Shown: piece by piece, positions 35,309 to 44,526 of the stretch
How positions within the stretch are numbered: position 1 is the first letter of the stretch
How the letters are laid out: every line of letters starts with the position of its first letter
Source: Gammaproteobacteria bacterium
GTDB lineage: Bacteria; Pseudomonadota; Gammaproteobacteria; Steroidobacterales; Rariloculaceae
Assembly (NCBI GenBank): GCA_022819855.1
Contig: JAJEGN010000021.1
Span: 62,001-126,000 of the forward strand
Length of the DNA stretch: 64,000 bases
Direction: 5' to 3'
The notes under the pieces: model-generated
What the model saw: only the letters and a program-made list of their open reading frames with translations
What the model was told of the DNA's origin: nothing
Database searches by the model: none
Position numbers and translations under genes: made by a program

Positions 35309-37161
35309 GTACGCGCGACCGCATAGAGTCCGATCCCCGCGAGCGCCGCGATTCCGTTGAGTATCGAATCCGCACCGAACCAGATCGTACTGCCGCCGAC
35401 CGCGACCGCACCGCCGACGAGCGCTACACCCAGTGCAAGCTCCCTGGCGACCGTGAGCCGCGTCCATTGCATACCCTGCGTAATCAACAGCGCTCCGATG
35501 AGCGCCGTGCCGATGGCGTAGACGATCTCCACGGGTGAGCCGTCCAGGATCAACGCGGGGTTGAAGCACCACAGGAACGGCAACAGATACGCGATGGCTC
35601 CAAGCTTCACGCCCTCGAACGCCGTCCGCCACATGCCGCTGCCGGCGAGATTCGCCGCGACGAAACTCGCGATCGCGACGGGCGGCGTAAGAAACGACAG
35701 CAGCCCGAAGTAGAAGATGAAAAGGTGCGCCGCCATCGGCTCGACGCCCATCTCGACGATCGCCGGGGCGAGCACCACCGAGAGCACCACGTAGATCGCC
35801 GTCGTCGGCATGCCCATGCCGAGCACGATCGAGATGGCTCCGGTCAGGAGCAGCATCGCAAAGATGCCCGCGTTCTGGCCGATCTGGCTCAGCATGATCG
35901 ATAGCGAAAAACCGAGCCCGGTGATGTTCATGACGCCGATTACGACACCGGCACCGCCGCCGATCATTAGCAGGGGCAACATGTTCTCGCCGCCGCCCAC
36001 GACCATCGCCGCGATCTCCCCCGGCCTCATGAAGCGCCGCCGGAGGATCGAAATGAGCACGAACAGCGTCACCACGGCAGCCAGGGCGGACAGGGCCGGA
36101 TCGAAACCGCGGCCGAACAGCAGGTACATCAGCACGATCAGCGGCAGCAGGAACACCCAGCCCGTCCTGAAGAGCGCGCGCGCATCGGGCAGATCGCGCT
36201 TGTCCATGCCGTGCAGCGCGTAGCGCGCCGCGATCGCATCGACCTGCAGGAACAGGCTCACGTAGTAGAGCAGCGCCGGTACGAGCGCCGCCACGACGAC
36301 TTCGACGTAGCTGAGCTGCAGGAACTCGGCGATGAGAAAGGCGGTCGCGCCCATGACCGGCGGCGCAATCTGCCCGCCATTCGACGCGACGGCCTCGATC
36401 GCGCCGGCAAATCGCGCCTTGAACCCGGACTTCTTCATGAGAGGGATCGTCACGATTCCGGTGGACATGATGTTGCCGATCACCGTGCCGTTGATCGAAC
36501 CGAAGATGCTCGAGGCGACGACGGCGACCTTGGCCGGGCCGCCGCGCTTGTGGCCCATGCCCGCGAGGGCGAGATCCGTGAAGAACTTCGTCGCACCGGT
36601 CACCTCCATGAGGCGGCCAAGCAGGACGAACGCGAGAACGAGCGTACCGACCACGGTCATGACGAGGCCCGGAATGCCGTTCGTGTCCGCATAGACGTAC
36701 ATCACGAAGGCCTGAGCCGGCAGCGCCTCGGCCCGAACCGGCGCCGGCAGCACGTAGCCGAAGAGCCCATAGCCGATGAGGAGCCACACGAGCACGGTGA
36801 TCGGTAGTCCGGCGGACTTGCGCATGGCTTCCATGAGCAGCACGATCGCGACGATACCGGGAATGAACTTCTCGGCCGTGTAGCCTGCGACGTCGATGAT
36901 CCAGTCGTTGTAGTTGACCGACATCCAGAGCCACGAGCCGAGAGCGGCGAAGCCGAGCAGCACATCGACGACCCTGAAGCGCTCGAAGCACGGATACTTG
37001 AGCAAGGCGGCGGCGATACCGATACCGAGCAGCAGCCCGATCCATTCCGCCGCGATGAAGGAGAAGCCCGCGTATCTTGGGATATCGGCGATCCAGGCGA
37101 TGCCGACAATGACGATCGCCGCGAGATAGAGCTGCTCAAGCAGCGTCAGCGCGCGTGCCAT
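35266..37161 (-). CDS. Fused TRAP transporter permease (4TM/12TM)
   Basis: Inner-membrane protein of 631 residues joining the small DctQ-like and large DctM-like TRAP subunits. The small-subunit part covers about residues 1-120; the large part has VGTLVLAFVLLGRLMEVTG, GSINGTVIGNIMSTGIVTIP, ASNGGQIAPPVMGATAF and LGMGMPTTAIYVVLSVVLAP. Fused permeases of this type normally work with a TAXI-type periplasmic binding protein, but none is encoded in the window. The gene follows the NHL lipoprotein gene on the same strand after 122 bases. Substrate unknown; C4-dicarboxylates or amino acids are usual. Confidence 0.93.
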   Translation of the reverse strand: MARALTLLEQLYLAAIVIVGIAWIADIPRYAGFSFIAAEWIGLLLGIGIAAALLKYPCFERFRVVDVLLGFAALGSWLWMSVNYNDWIIDVAGYTAEKFIPGIVAIVLLMEAMRKSAGLPITVLVWLLIGYGLFGYVLPAPVRAEALPAQAFVMYVYADTNGIPGLVMTVVGTLVLAFVLLGRLMEVTGATKFFTDLALAGMGHKRGGPAKVAVVASSIFGSINGTVIGNIMSTGIVTIPLMKKSGFKARFAGAIEAVASNGGQIAPPVMGATAFLIAEFLQLSYVEVVVAALVPALLYYVSLFLQVDAIAARYALHGMDKRDLPDARALFRTGWVFLLPLIVLMYLLFGRGFDPALSALAAVVTLFVLISILRRRFMRPGEIAAMVVGGGENMLPLLMIGGGAGVVIGVMNITGLGFSLSIMLSQIGQNAGIFAMLLLTGAISIVLGMGMPTTAIYVVLSVVLAPAIVEMGVEPMAAHLFIFYFGLLSFLTPPVAIASFVAANLAGSGMWRTAFEGVKLGAIAYLLPFLWCFNPALILDGSPVEIVYAIGTALIGALLITQGMQWTRLTVARELALGVALVGGAVAVGGSTIWFGADSILNGIAALAGIGLYAVARTQTTPNAGQNVASR

Positions 37162-37283
37162 GAATCTCCCGGTCCTCGTTCAAGCTGCCGCAGCACGGAC
37201 GCGAACCCCGGGACGGCCAGGCCCCGATGCGAACCTGAGCACCCGTGGCGCAAACCTCCTGCCAGCGGGCTCCTCCGCGTCTT

Positions 37284-38513
37284 CTACTCGGCGACGACGC
37301 GCCGGAACCTCTGCACGCGCTTGCCGGTGTTGACCTCCGAGGTGTAGAGATTGCCCGAGGAATCGGCCGCGATGTTGTGTACCCACTCGAACTGGCCCGC
37401 CTGCCTGCCGCCGCGGCCGAACGAATCCACCACTTCCATCGACTCGCGGTCGAGTATCCAGACTCGCTTGTTGTGCCCGTCGGAGACGAAGAGCCAGGCC
37501 TCGTCGGCGAACGCGGCCCGCTCGATGTCCCACGCCGCGCCCTGGTCGAGCGTCCACGGGGCGATGATGTGCTCGGAGACGAAGGTCCCATCCTGCTCGA
37601 ACACCTGGATCCTGTTGCTCGTTCGATCGGCCACGTAGACCAGGCCGTCGCTCGTGAGTTCGATCCCGTGCACCGGCCCGCTGAAGTCCGCGAACGGCTC
37701 GCCGCCGGGCTCGTAGGCGGGCAGCGGGTCGTCGGACGGCTCGTTGCCGTACGCGCCCCAGTGGCGCTTGTAGGCGCCCGTGTCCATGTTGAAGACGACG
37801 ACCCGCCTGTTGAGATAGCCGTCGGCGACGAAGACCTCCCGCGCCTGCGTATCGACGAACACATCGGCGGGCCGGCCGAGTCGCTCGGTGTCGTTGCTGC
37901 CGCCGTTCTCGCCGACCCGGCCGATCGTCAACTGGCGAGTGCCGTCGCGGCTCATCTTGAGCACGATGTGGTCTGCGTCGCCGTTCCCGGCAAGCCAGAC
38001 GTTGTCCTCGGCATCGACGAAAATGCCGTGCTCGTTGAAGGGCCAGTCGTCTTCGGAATCGATCCATTCGCCTGACGCCTGGTCCCAGGTCGGGCCGCCC
38101 CAGGCCTGCACGAACTGCCCGTCGGCATCGAATTCCACGACCGACGGCGCCGGCGTGCAGCAGTCGGCCGTTGGCGGGTTCTGCACCGCAGCGGCCTCGT
38201 GCGCCGTGATCGTTCTCGGCCGATGCACGAGCCAGACGTGATCGTTCGAATCCACGGCAATGCCCGCGACCTGGCCAAGTATCCAGTTCTCCGGCAGCTC
38301 GCCGGGCCAGGACGCATCGACTTCGTAGCGCGGCACGCCGGTGTCGGTCGTGCCTGCGGCATCGGCCGCGCTGGCGTCGGCTGCGCCTGCGTCAGCCTCC
38401 TCGGCGGGCGGCGGAGCCTCTGCCGGCGCCGGCGGCGCTTCCTGCGAACATCCCGCCAGGATCAACAACAGTGCTGCGGCAAGCGCCGCGGCGGTCCACG
38501 ATTGCTTATTCAC
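37284..38513 (-). CDS. NHL-repeat beta-propeller lipoprotein
   Basis: Lipoprotein of 409 residues. The start is a GTG preceded by a strong AGGGGG site; the signal peptide ends in LILAGC, followed by a Pro/Ala/Glu-rich linker (residues 25-55). The rest is a six-bladed propeller of NHL-type repeats, for example QVAGIAVDSNDHVWLVHRP, HGIFVDAEDNVWLAGNG, RPADVFVDTQAREVFVADG and HGIELTSDGLVYVADRT. It resembles peptidyl-alpha-hydroxyglycine lyase-like secreted proteins, but the catalytic residues were not verified. A binding or scaffolding role outside the inner membrane is equally likely. Confidence 0.85.
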   Translation of the reverse strand: MNKQSWTAAALAAALLLILAGCSQEAPPAPAEAPPPAEEADAGAADASAADAAGTTDTGVPRYEVDASWPGELPENWILGQVAGIAVDSNDHVWLVHRPRTITAHEAAAVQNPPTADCCTPAPSVVEFDADGQFVQAWGGPTWDQASGEWIDSEDDWPFNEHGIFVDAEDNVWLAGNGDADHIVLKMSRDGTRQLTIGRVGENGGSNDTERLGRPADVFVDTQAREVFVADGYLNRRVVVFNMDTGAYKRHWGAYGNEPSDDPLPAYEPGGEPFADFSGPVHGIELTSDGLVYVADRTSNRIQVFEQDGTFVSEHIIAPWTLDQGAAWDIERAAFADEAWLFVSDGHNKRVWILDRESMEVVDSFGRGGRQAGQFEWVHNIAADSSGNLYTSEVNTGKRVQRFRRVVAE

Positions 38514-38722
38514 GGCATCCCCCTTTGTGTCGTGGTGCGCCGGTTCGGCACGGGTTCGCAGCTCCCCATCAGGATTGTGCAAGACGCCTTGCCGGCAGGA
38601 ATGGTTTGACTGCATGGTAACGGCATTCCGGCCTCACGGGAAACGCACGGCAGCTTGCCTCCCCGCAAGGGCTCCGGCAGGATTGCGCGGGAACCATAAC
38701 GCTCATACGGGGACACTGCATC

Positions 38723-40081
38723 GTGTACACAACCAATTTCATGCAAGGATTCTACAGGCGACTACCCGACGTGCTGCCGCGCCGCGCGGCGTGCGCCGGG
38801 CTATTCGTCGTCATGGGGTCCGCGGCTCTGCTGATGCAAGCCACCGTCGCCCAGGAATCCCGCATCGACCAACTATCGGCCGACGGTGAGGCCCAGGTGA
38901 TCGCCTGGCGGCGTGACTTCCACCAGTTTCCCGAACTCAGCAACCGGGAGTTCCGTACGGCAGGCGTCGTCGAGGAAGCGCTGCGCGGAATGGGGCTCGA
39001 GGTCGAGACCGGAATTGCCCACACGGGCGTGGTCGCCTACCTGCGCGGCACCAGCGAACGCCCGCTCGTGGCCCTGCGCGCCGACATGGACGCGCTGCCG
39101 GTGACCGAGGCCACGGGGCTGCCGTTTGCGTCGACGGTGCGTACCGAATTCGCCGGGCAGGAAGTGGGCGTCATGCACGCCTGCGGTCACGACACCCACA
39201 TGGCCATGCTGCTGGGCGTCGCACAAAACCTCGTGGCGCTCCGGGACGACTTGCCGGGCTCGGTGCTGTTCATCTTCCAGCCCGCCGAGGAGGGGGCGCC
39301 GGAAGGTGAGGAAGGCGGCGCCGAACTGATGCTCAAGGAAGGGCTGTTCGACCGCTATCGACCGGACGCGATCTTCGGAATGCACGCGTTCTCGAATCTC
39401 CACACCGGCCAGATCGGCTATCGGGCCGGATCGATCATGGCGAGCGCGGACCGGTTCCGGCTCACCGTGCACGGCCGCCAGACTCACGGCGGGCGACCCT
39501 GGGACGGGGTGGACCCGATCGTGACGGCGGCACAGATCATCACCGGCGTGCAGACCATCGTGAGCCGCCAGGTGGACCTTACGCGCGCGCCGGCCATCGT
39601 CAGCTTCGGGGCGATCAACGGCGGGATACGCAACAACATCATTCCCGACTCGGTCGAGTTGGTCGGGACGATCCGGAACCTCGACATGGGGACCCGGGAC
39701 ATGGTGCATGAGCGCTTACGCACAACCGTCAGCGCGATCGCGGAGTCGGCGGGCGCACAGGCCGATCTGGAGATCATCGAGATGTACCCGGTGACCGCCA
39801 ACGATCCCGGGCTGACACTGCAGATGCTGCCCACCATCGAGCGCGTCGTCGGCCGCGAAAACATGGTCGAGGCCGAACCGCGTACGGTCGCGGAGGACTT
39901 CTCGTTCTTCGCGCTCGAGGTGCCGGGGCTCTATCTGACTCTCGGCGTGACGCCGCCAGACGTCGATGCCGCCACGGCTCCCGCAAACCACTCGCCCCTG
40001 TTCTACGTGGATGAAGCTGCGCTCGTGACGGGCGTGCGCGTGCTCACGCACCTGACCGTGGATTACATGAGCGGACCCTGA
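38723..40081 (+). CDS. Exported M20-family amidohydrolase
   Basis: Dizinc amidohydrolase of 452 residues, related to hippurate and N-acyl-amino-acid hydrolases. An N-terminal signal or anchor (residues 20-44) ends at VAQES. Metal-binding blocks are LRADMDALPVTEA, GVMHACGHDTHMAM, PAEEGAPEGEEGGAELM, and the C-terminal AEDFSFFALEVPGLYLTLG. The dimerisation domain lies in the middle (HGRQTHGGRPWDGVDP). A GTG at 38723 is used here; an ATG at 38741 is also possible. Most relatives are cytosolic, so the signal-like N terminus is notable. Confidence 0.92.
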   Translation: MYTTNFMQGFYRRLPDVLPRRAACAGLFVVMGSAALLMQATVAQESRIDQLSADGEAQVIAWRRDFHQFPELSNREFRTAGVVEEALRGMGLEVETGIAHTGVVAYLRGTSERPLVALRADMDALPVTEATGLPFASTVRTEFAGQEVGVMHACGHDTHMAMLLGVAQNLVALRDDLPGSVLFIFQPAEEGAPEGEEGGAELMLKEGLFDRYRPDAIFGMHAFSNLHTGQIGYRAGSIMASADRFRLTVHGRQTHGGRPWDGVDPIVTAAQIITGVQTIVSRQVDLTRAPAIVSFGAINGGIRNNIIPDSVELVGTIRNLDMGTRDMVHERLRTTVSAIAESAGAQADLEIIEMYPVTANDPGLTLQMLPTIERVVGRENMVEAEPRTVAEDFSFFALEVPGLYLTLGVTPPDVDAATAPANHSPLFYVDEAALVTGVRVLTHLTVDYMSGP

Positions 40082-40167
40082 CGAGCGAGCCGGGTCGCGC
40101 GACTTCGTTCCCTCCCCCGCCAACACCAGAACTCGGGGCACGATCCCGGCGAGGAGTTTCCTATCCC

Positions 40168-40872
40168 ATGAACGCACGACGAATCGTTTCGCATGACGAC
40201 TGGATCTCCGCTCGCAAGGAACTGCTGGCGCAGGAGAAGCAATTTACGCGTCTGCGCGACCAATTGAGCCGCAGCATCCGGGACCTGCCCTGGGAGCGCA
40301 TCGACAAGGACTATGTATTCGATGGCCCCAGGGGACGCGAGACGCTGGCGGAACTTTTCGACGGCAGACGTCAACTCGTCGTCTACCATTTCATGTTCGA
40401 TCCAGCCTGGGAGGAAGGCTGCAGGATCTGTTCTTTCATGGCCGACCACCTTGCGCCGCTGGTGGTCCATCTTGGCGAACGCGATGTCACGATGCTGGTC
40501 TGTTCGCGCGCCCCGCTTGCGAAGCTCGAAGCATTCAGACGCCGCATGGGCTGGGACTTCAAGTGGGTGTCCTCCGCCGGAAGCGACTTCAGCCGGGACT
40601 TTCGGGTTTCCTTTACCGAGGAACAGATCGACGCGGGCGAAGTCGAGTACAACTATCGCAAGGAGCGCGGCATTCCGGGTACGGAATTACCCGGCATGAG
40701 CGTGTTCGCAAGGAACGGCGCCGGCGAGGTCTTTCACACCTATTCGACCTACGCACGCGGCCTCGAGACGTTTCTGGGTGCGTATCGGTTTCTGGATATC
40801 GTTCCCAGGGGACGGGACGAAGACGATCTCGCCTTCACGATGCAGTGGATTCGTCATCGCGACCGGTACTGA
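40168..40872 (+). CDS. DUF899 family thioredoxin-fold protein
   Basis: Cytoplasmic protein of 234 residues of the DUF899 family. The core has WISARKELLAQEKQFTRLRDQL at the N terminus, LVVYHFMFDPAWEEGCRICSFMADHL with a C-x-x-C pair, and SVFARNGAGEVFHTYSTYARG. The family has a thioredoxin-like fold and its function is not established; a redox or detoxification role is a reasonable guess. It is 86 bases after the amidohydrolase on the same strand. Confidence 0.88.
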   Translation: MNARRIVSHDDWISARKELLAQEKQFTRLRDQLSRSIRDLPWERIDKDYVFDGPRGRETLAELFDGRRQLVVYHFMFDPAWEEGCRICSFMADHLAPLVVHLGERDVTMLVCSRAPLAKLEAFRRRMGWDFKWVSSAGSDFSRDFRVSFTEEQIDAGEVEYNYRKERGIPGTELPGMSVFARNGAGEVFHTYSTYARGLETFLGAYRFLDIVPRGRDEDDLAFTMQWIRHRDRY

Positions 40873-40903
40873 TTCACGCTCTGTGGTGGCATGCGCACAG
40901 CGC

Positions 40904-41845
40904 TCAGCCGCCGTCCGTCAGCCCGAGAAAGGCCCGTGTCCCGAGAGCGATTTCCGTTTCCGCGCCTTCGAGGTGGAAGTGGTGGCCGCCCGGCAGCGTC
41001 ACTGTGTCCATCTGCTTGAACTTGCTCAACAATCTCTGGAACGTCTCGAAGTCGGCAAACGGACTGCGCTCGGCCATGATGGCGAGCACCGGGCAACGGA
41101 CCCGGGAAATGAAGGCCTCGACGTGTTCTGCGGTCAGGCGCAATTCCGACCTTGCCCTGAGCCTTCGGTCCGAGTGCCAGCGGAAACCGCCCTCGACGCG
41201 CTCCAGGGATCTGCGCGCGAGAATCCCCGCAGCCGATTGACTGACCGGCGAAAAGCCCGCGGCGCGCCCGCGCAGCGCGTCCTCGCGGGTCGGGTAAACG
41301 CGCCCGGTCCGGTCGCGCAGGGCCTTGCGCTCGGTCAGCGCCAGAGCGAGGTCGTCCGGCGCCTCTTCGGCCGTGCCGGTGATCGGTACACCGCCCTCGA
41401 TGAGTACCAGGCGTTCCACCCGGTCGGGAAATGAACCGGCAAGAAGCGTCCCGATCGCTGCGCCGCGTGAGTGTCCGATGACGCTGAATCGCGACCAGCC
41501 AAGCTGAGCGGCCACTTCGAGAACATCGCCGACATCCTCCAGGATGCTGTAGGTCGCGTCGGCCGAGCGGCGACCGCTCCTGCCGTGCCCGGCGCAGTCA
41601 AGCGCGACCAGGTGGCAGCCGCCGAGCAGCGGCGCGAGCAGATCGAAACTGCCCGCGTTATCCAGCCAGCCATGGATCGCGAGTACGGGCAGGCCGCCAG
41701 GCTCACCCCACTCGAGCGCCGCGATCCGGAAACCGGGCAGTGAGAATTCACGCTCCCGGGGAGGCTGCGCAGCGAGATTTCGCGTCAGCGATGATTCGAT
41801 TCCTGCGTCTCTTCCGCCCGGCGATCGCGACGTATTTCGAGCCAT
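40904..41845 (-). CDS. Alpha/beta hydrolase
   Basis: Hydrolase of 313 residues. The oxyanion-hole motif is VLAIHGWLDNAGSFD, the nucleophile elbow GHSRGA, the acid is probably in CPVLAIMAERSPFADFE and the histidine in LPGGHHFHLEG. The fold resembles serine hydrolases acting on small esters, epoxides or acyl compounds (MEST-like). The ATG at 41845 is preferred over a TTG two codons earlier. It lies 90 bases after the membrane-fusion adaptor gene on the same strand and may be cotranscribed with it. Substrate unknown. Confidence 0.9.
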   Translation of the reverse strand: MARNTSRSPGGRDAGIESSLTRNLAAQPPREREFSLPGFRIAALEWGEPGGLPVLAIHGWLDNAGSFDLLAPLLGGCHLVALDCAGHGRSGRRSADATYSILEDVGDVLEVAAQLGWSRFSVIGHSRGAAIGTLLAGSFPDRVERLVLIEGGVPITGTAEEAPDDLALALTERKALRDRTGRVYPTREDALRGRAAGFSPVSQSAAGILARRSLERVEGGFRWHSDRRLRARSELRLTAEHVEAFISRVRCPVLAIMAERSPFADFETFQRLLSKFKQMDTVTLPGGHHFHLEGAETEIALGTRAFLGLTDGG

Positions 41846-41935
41846 GTCCAAACGCGATCCGGCGATCGAAGAATTGGCTGAGAGCAGGTTCGCCGCCGCG
41901 AGTTGGCGTGATGCGGGTTCGCGAAAGGCAGCGGC

Positions 41936-43561
41936 TCAGCGGAACATGCGCATCATGCGCATGTTGCTGCTGTTCTGCTGCTGGAACGGCGTCGTGGAAA
42001 TGCGGCTCGAGATCAGGTCGCGCAACATGGCCTGTTGCTCGAAGAGGCTCGAACTCGGCAGCAGGAGCACGCTGTCGCCCGGTTCGAGGCCCGCAAGGAC
42101 TTCCGTGTAACGGAGATCGGTCAAACCGGTCTGTATCGTCACGGGAACGGGCTCGTCGTCACGCAGCGCGATGACCCAGTATTCTCCGCCGAACTGGTAG
42201 TTCGTGACGCTTGGGGACGACGCCCGGCGGCCGCCGCCGAAGCCTTCGCCGGGAGGTCCGCCAAAGGCCCCGCTAGCGATGCCTTCTCCGGGAGGCCCAC
42301 CGAAGCCGCCATTCGGCCCTCCCGCGCCACCGAAACCTCCACCGCCGAAGCCTCCGCCCTGGCCGCCCCTGCCGCCGCCGAAACCTGCGGGCGGTCCGCC
42401 GTCAGCGAACATCTGCTGCATGATCGGGCGCAGCATGGCCCGTTCTTCAGCGGTCAGCGTGCCGCCGTTGCTGCGCTTCTCGATCGCCGCTTCAACCGCC
42501 GCGGCGTCCACGCCTTCCGGAAGCTCGATCTCGCGGCCGGCCAGCGACAACACGTTGCGCGGCGGGCTTGCAAGTTCCAGCGTCTCCTGGCCGAGCATGG
42601 CGCGGAACTCCACTTCGGTCATGCCGAGCATCGCCGCCGTCGACTCGAAATCGGCCTCGGCCCGCAATGCCGCCGTGGGAACGGCAGCGACCGACTGCCG
42701 ATCGGCAATTTCGATCTCGACGTCGGCGTTCATGCCGGGCATCAGCAGGCCGCCGCGGTTCTCCAGACGAATCAGCACGGCGAACATCGTGACATTCTGC
42801 TCGACGATCGCGAGCGGCTCGATCTTGAGCACGACACCTTCGAAAGGCTGGTTGGGATAGGCCGCGACCGTCACGGTTGTCGGCATGTCGGGTCGAATCT
42901 TGCCGATATCGGTCTCGTCGACGAGCGTGCGCACCTGGACCGCATCGAGATTCGCCATCCTCATGAGGATCGTGCCGTCGCTGACCGCCTGGGTCGGCGA
43001 GGAGATCACCATCCCGGGCTCGACGGCCTTCTCGATGATGGTTCCCGTGATCGGCGCGCGTACATCGGTATCGTCCATCGCAATGCGCGCGTTCTCGAGC
43101 GCCACCTCGGCGCTGACGACCTGCGCCTGCGAGTTGGCGAACTCCAGTTGCGACTGTTCGAAGTCGGATTCCGTCAGCGTGCCGGACTCATACAGCGTCT
43201 CGGCGCGTTCCATCTGCGTTCGTGCAATCGTGCGCCTCGCCCGGGCCGCCTCGAGATTGGCGTCGACTTCGGCCAGACGGTTCCGCGGTTCGCGCTTGTC
43301 CACCTCGACAAGCAGCGTTCCCGCCTCGACGACATCGCCCGTCTCGGCATGTACGGTGAGAATCTCGCCCGAAGCCTTGGACTTGACCTCGACGGTGGTC
43401 TCGGGCTCGATCACACCGGCGGCCTCGACGGTCACCTGAATGTCGCGGCGCTCGACGGGCGCCGCGTCGTAGAGCGGCGCGACTGCTTCGGCTTCGGTTC
43501 CGGTTTCGCAGCCGGCTGCGAGCAGGACGACCGCGGGCAGGACGAACGGCCATGCGCGCAT
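41936..43561 (-). CDS. MacA/HlyD-type periplasmic efflux adaptor with Gly-rich insert
   Basis: Membrane-fusion protein of 541 residues. An N-terminal signal/lipid region has LLAAGC (lipobox-like Cys), followed by the first lipoyl half (ETTVEVKSKASGEILTVHAETGDVV), a helical hairpin (about residues 75-140, KREPRNRLAEVDANLEAARA), the second lipoyl half and a beta barrel. Unusual is an insert of about 60 residues near residues 390-450 made mainly of Gly, Phe and Pro (GGFGGGGFGGAGGP), preceded by a helical segment. It starts 1 base after the ABC ATPase stop codon. The expected partner permease is not next to it. Confidence 0.9.
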   Translation of the reverse strand: MRAWPFVLPAVVLLAAGCETGTEAEAVAPLYDAAPVERRDIQVTVEAAGVIEPETTVEVKSKASGEILTVHAETGDVVEAGTLLVEVDKREPRNRLAEVDANLEAARARRTIARTQMERAETLYESGTLTESDFEQSQLEFANSQAQVVSAEVALENARIAMDDTDVRAPITGTIIEKAVEPGMVISSPTQAVSDGTILMRMANLDAVQVRTLVDETDIGKIRPDMPTTVTVAAYPNQPFEGVVLKIEPLAIVEQNVTMFAVLIRLENRGGLLMPGMNADVEIEIADRQSVAAVPTAALRAEADFESTAAMLGMTEVEFRAMLGQETLELASPPRNVLSLAGREIELPEGVDAAAVEAAIEKRSNGGTLTAEERAMLRPIMQQMFADGGPPAGFGGGRGGQGGGFGGGGFGGAGGPNGGFGGPPGEGIASGAFGGPPGEGFGGGRRASSPSVTNYQFGGEYWVIALRDDEPVPVTIQTGLTDLRYTEVLAGLEPGDSVLLLPSSSLFEQQAMLRDLISSRISTTPFQQQNSSNMRMMRMFR

Positions 43562-43562
43562 A

Positions 43563-44276
43563 TCAGTGCCTCACTTTCTCTTTACGATGGTCTTCGGCGA
43601 CGGTGCCGTCCAACAGGTAGATGATGCGCTCGGCGTTTTCCGCGACATCCGCTTCGTGCGTCACTACCAGGATCGTGTTTCCGCTTTCGTGCAGCTCCGT
43701 GAACAATGCCATGATTTCAACGCCGGTGGCTGAATCCAGATTACCCGTCGGCTCGTCAGCCAACAGGATGCTGGGCTCGGTCACGAGCGCCCGGGCAACC
43801 GCGACCCGTTGGCGCTGGCCGCCCGACATCTCGCTCGGGCGATGCATCATGCGATCTCCGAGGCCCACGCGCTCAAGCGCCGTTTCCGCACGCGCGATGC
43901 GCTCCTTGCGCTTCAGGCCCGCGTAGATCAACGGCATCTCGACGTTGTGCAGCGCGTTCGTGCGCGGCAGGAGATTGAATGTCTGAAAAACGAAGCCGAC
44001 TTCCGTGTTGCGAACGCCGGCGAGTTCACGGTCGTTCATCTCCGAGACGAGCTTGCCGTTGAGCCAGTACTCGCCCTGGTCCGGCGTGTCGAGGCAGCCG
44101 ATCATGTTCATCAGGGTCGACTTGCCGGAACCCGACGGCCCCATGATCGCCACGTATTCGCCGCGCTCGATGACGAGGTCGACGCCGCTCAGCGCATGGA
44201 TGAATTCGTCGCCCATGCGATAGTGGCGCCGCAGGTCGTGCGTCCGAATGATCGCGTTGTCAGTTGCTTCGCTCAC
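43563..44276 (-). CDS. MacB/LolD-type ABC transporter ATP-binding protein
   Basis: ATPase of 237 residues. Walker [10 protein letters not shown] is at residues 46-54, the Q-loop in [10 protein letters not shown], the signature LSGGQ-like [15 protein letters not shown], Walker [13 protein letters not shown] and the switch His in LVVTHE. The family (MacB, LolD, FtsE) drives FtsX-like permeases that act on periplasmic substrates. It is followed directly by the adaptor gene, but no FtsX/MacB-type permease lies in the window. The start is a GTG at 44276; 250 bases separate it from the DUF4175 gene end. Confidence 0.95.
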   Translation of the reverse strand: MSEATDNAIIRTHDLRRHYRMGDEFIHALSGVDLVIERGEYVAIMGPSGSGKSTLMNMIGCLDTPDQGEYWLNGKLVSEMNDRELAGVRNTEVGFVFQTFNLLPRTNALHNVEMPLIYAGLKRKERIARAETALERVGLGDRMMHRPSEMSGGQRQRVAVARALVTEPSILLADEPTGNLDSATGVEIMALFTELHESGNTILVVTHEADVAENAERIIYLLDGTVAEDHRKEKVRH

Positions 44277-44526
44277 GCCACCGGCACCTCACCCATGTGA
44301 CTTGGCGGATCGACTGCTACGAGCGGCCATTATCGCACTCATTCCTGCCCGCCTCGCGTCCGGGACGGGCGGCAGGGGCGCCTCTAAAGAATTCTTGACC
44401 ATGCTGACCGCGCCAACGGCCGCGTTGTTCCCGAGCGCGCCAGCGCCGCAACTCCGCGCAGCCCCGTGGCACGAGCCCCGACGCACGCCGATGGTGCCGC
44501 TCGAGCGGCCGAGCCCCTCGCGGGCC

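Noticed and set aside
34532..37045. 837-codon minus-strand frame overlapping the TRAP permease
   Set aside because: Composition is dominated by Arg and other charged residues and it overlaps the clear TRAP and SLC13 genes. It is a frame artefact of high-G+C coding DNA.
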